Under the pieces are notes generated by a model, which was not told the origin of the DNA, made no database searches, and saw only the letters and a program-made list of their open reading frames with translations. The translations under genes and the position numbers were made by a program. A DNA stretch of 6,467 nucleotides from Alphaproteobacteria bacterium (GTDB lineage: Bacteria > Pseudomonadota > Alphaproteobacteria > ATCC43930 > CGMCC-115725), in assembly GCA_028866355.1 (NCBI GenBank), contig JAGWIH010000134.1, positions 1 through 6,467 on the forward strand, in the 5' to 3' direction. The stretch's first letter is position 1; every line of letters starts with the position of its first letter. Positions 5,041 through 6,467 of this stretch are shown here, piece by piece.

Positions 5041-6467
5041 GTGCGAAGAGTGCTGGGCGCAGCGTTGGCGATTGCGCTCACGTTCGTTTTGTTCGTCGCC
5101 GCGCCGCCGGCGATGGCGCAAGGCTTGCGGCTGACGCCGCCGACGTCGGCGCCGGCATTGGCCCAAAGCCAGGCGGCCGCTCCGGAAGGGATCAGCTCGG
5201 GCGGTACGATCGAGGAAATCCGTATCGAGGGCACGCAGCGCGTCGAGCCCGAAACCGTCCGTTCCTATATGGAGATCGGGCCTGGCGATAAATTCGATTC
5301 CGAACGCCTGGATCAGTCGCTGAAGAGTCTCTACGGCACCGGCCTGTTCAGCGACGTGACGCTGCGGCGCGAAGGCGACACGCTCATTGTCCACGTCGTC
5401 GAGAATCCGGTCATCAACCGGGTGGCTTTCGAAGGCAACAACAAGCTCAGCGACGAAACGCTCACCAACGAAGTCCAGCTCAAGCCGCGCAGCGTCTACA
5501 CCCGCCAGAAAGTGCAGGCCGACGTCAGCCGTATTCTGGACCTCTACCGCCGCAACGGCCGGTTCGCCGCTACCGTCGATCCCAAGATCATCAAGCTCGA
5601 TCAGAATCGCGTTGATCTGGTGTTCGAAATCAACGAAGGCAGCTTTACCGGCGTCAAAGCCATCAATTTCGTCGGCAACCACATATTCGATGCCGACACG
5701 CTGCGCGGCGTGGTTTCGACCAAGGAATCGCGCTGGTGGCGCTTCCTGTCGACCTCCGATACCTACGATCCCGACCGCATCAGCTATGACCGCGATTTGC
5801 TGCGCAAATTTTATCTGTCGCAGGGCTATGCCGATTTTCGCGTCGTCTCCGCGATCGCCGAGTTGACGCCCGAACGCGACGGCTTCCTGGTGACGTTCAC
5901 GGTGGAGGAGGGGCAGCGCTACAAGTTCGGTAAGGTCGACCTGGTCAACGAAGTGAAGACAATCGACCCGGCGATCCTTCGCGCGCTGATCACGACCAAG
6001 CAAGGCGACTGGTACAACGCCGACGCCGTCGACAATACCATCCATGCGATCACCAACGCGCTCGGCAATCGTGGCTACGCATTCGTCCAGGTTCAGCCAC
6101 GCGTGAATCGCAACGCGGAAGCGCACACCATCGACGTGACCTACGACGTCAAGGAGGGGCCGCGCGTCTATGTCGAGCGCATCGACATCACGGGCAATCT
6201 GCGCACCCTCGACCGCGTCATCCGCCGCGAGATGCGGCTGGTCGAAGGCGATGCGTTCAGCACCGAAAAGCTCGATCGCTCCGAACAGCGGCTTAAGAAC
6301 CTGAACTACTTCAAGAAGGTCAATGTCACCAATACGCAGGGCTCGGCGCCGGACAAGACCATCGTGCATGTCAACGTCGAGGAGGAATCGACCGGTGACT
6401 TTACGTTCGGCGTCGGCTTCTCGACCACGGACGGTCCGTTGGTCGACGCCGGCGTCCACGAGCGCAA
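5041..6467 (+). CDS. bamA: Outer membrane protein assembly factor BamA, N-terminal part (3' end outside window)
   Basis: BamA is the central subunit of the BAM complex, which folds beta-barrel proteins into the outer membrane. The frame is open from the GTG at 5041 to the window end (475 whole codons of an expected 750-850). Residues 1-26 are a clear signal peptide (MRRVLGAALAIALTFVLF, ending AMA before Gln27). An Ala/Pro/Gln-rich linker runs from 27 to about 55. Five POTRA domains follow at about 56-122, 123-200, 203-290, 293-372 and 374-447, each with a recognisable entry such as IEEIRIEGTQRV, INRVAFEGNNKLSDETL, VKAINFVGNHIFD or VERIDITGNLRTLDRVIRRE. The barrel begins with STGDFTFGVGFSTTDG from 450, the usual junction for this family. 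The gene is 39 bp after rseP and in the same reading frame phase. The window cuts it off inside the first barrel strands, with no sign of a break before that. Confidence 0.96.
   Translation, partial: MRRVLGAALAIALTFVLFVAAPPAMAQGLRLTPPTSAPALAQSQAAAPEGISSGGTIEEIRIEGTQRVEPETVRSYMEIGPGDKFDSERLDQSLKSLYGTGLFSDVTLRREGDTLIVHVVENPVINRVAFEGNNKLSDETLTNEVQLKPRSVYTRQKVQADVSRILDLYRRNGRFAATVDPKIIKLDQNRVDLVFEINEGSFTGVKAINFVGNHIFDADTLRGVVSTKESRWWRFLSTSDTYDPDRISYDRDLLRKFYLSQGYADFRVVSAIAELTPERDGFLVTFTVEEGQRYKFGKVDLVNEVKTIDPAILRALITTKQGDWYNADAVDNTIHAITNALGNRGYAFVQVQPRVNRNAEAHTIDVTYDVKEGPRVYVERIDITGNLRTLDRVIRREMRLVEGDAFSTEKLDRSEQRLKNLNYFKKVNVTNTQGSAPDKTIVHVNVEEESTGDFTFGVGFSTTDGPLVDAGVHER

Noticed and set aside
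5387..5866. Plus-strand 159-codon frame inside bamA
   Set aside because: It is a serine/arginine/proline-rich out-of-frame shadow of the POTRA-coding region, with no recognisable features.
3778..6459. Minus-strand open frame of 893 codons opposite rseP and bamA
   Set aside because: It shares codon boundaries with rseP and bamA, so its stops can only arise from sense TTA, CTA or TCA codons, which GC-rich genes avoid. Its translation has no recognisable domain, and the sense genes are unmistakable.

Overview
The window is a GC-rich stretch of an alphaproteobacterial chromosome. It carries a conserved housekeeping block in which every gene lies on the + strand: the 3' part of tsf, then pyrH, frr, uppS, cdsA, rseP and the 5' part of bamA. 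The gene order, the four-membrane-segment RseP with a single PDZ domain, the bias toward GC-ending codons and the dispersed intergenic repeats all fit Alphaproteobacteria. The lineage is probably in or near Hyphomicrobiales or Rhodospirillales; I cannot name a genus.

Layout. Positions 1-568 hold the end of elongation factor Ts. A 217-bp spacer (569-785) follows and contains two different repeat elements: a 38-bp G/C-tract hairpin element and a 77-bp imperfect inverted repeat. Next comes a tight group: pyrH (UMP kinase), frr (ribosome recycling factor, overlapping pyrH by 4 bp with a GTG start) and uppS (undecaprenyl diphosphate synthase, 9 bp after frr). A 103-bp spacer carries a second copy of the 38-bp element. 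cdsA (CDP-diacylglycerol synthase) follows, then a 112-bp spacer without repeats, rseP (site-2 metalloprotease) and, 39 bp later, bamA (outer membrane assembly factor). bamA runs off the window just as its beta-barrel begins.

How the genes work together. tsf and frr serve translation and pyrH feeds pyrimidine nucleotide supply. uppS makes the lipid carrier for peptidoglycan and O-antigen, and cdsA makes the precursor of all phospholipids. rseP and bamA handle envelope proteolysis and outer-membrane protein insertion. The block therefore couples translation capacity with envelope growth, as in many Proteobacteria.

I found no novel system, mobile gene, CRISPR array or RNA gene. The points that merit a second look are the absence of dxr from the place between cdsA and rseP where many relatives carry it, the two families of intergenic repeats inserted in an essential gene cluster, and a few small local oddities. 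The long minus-strand reading frames that cover nearly the whole window are codon-register artefacts.
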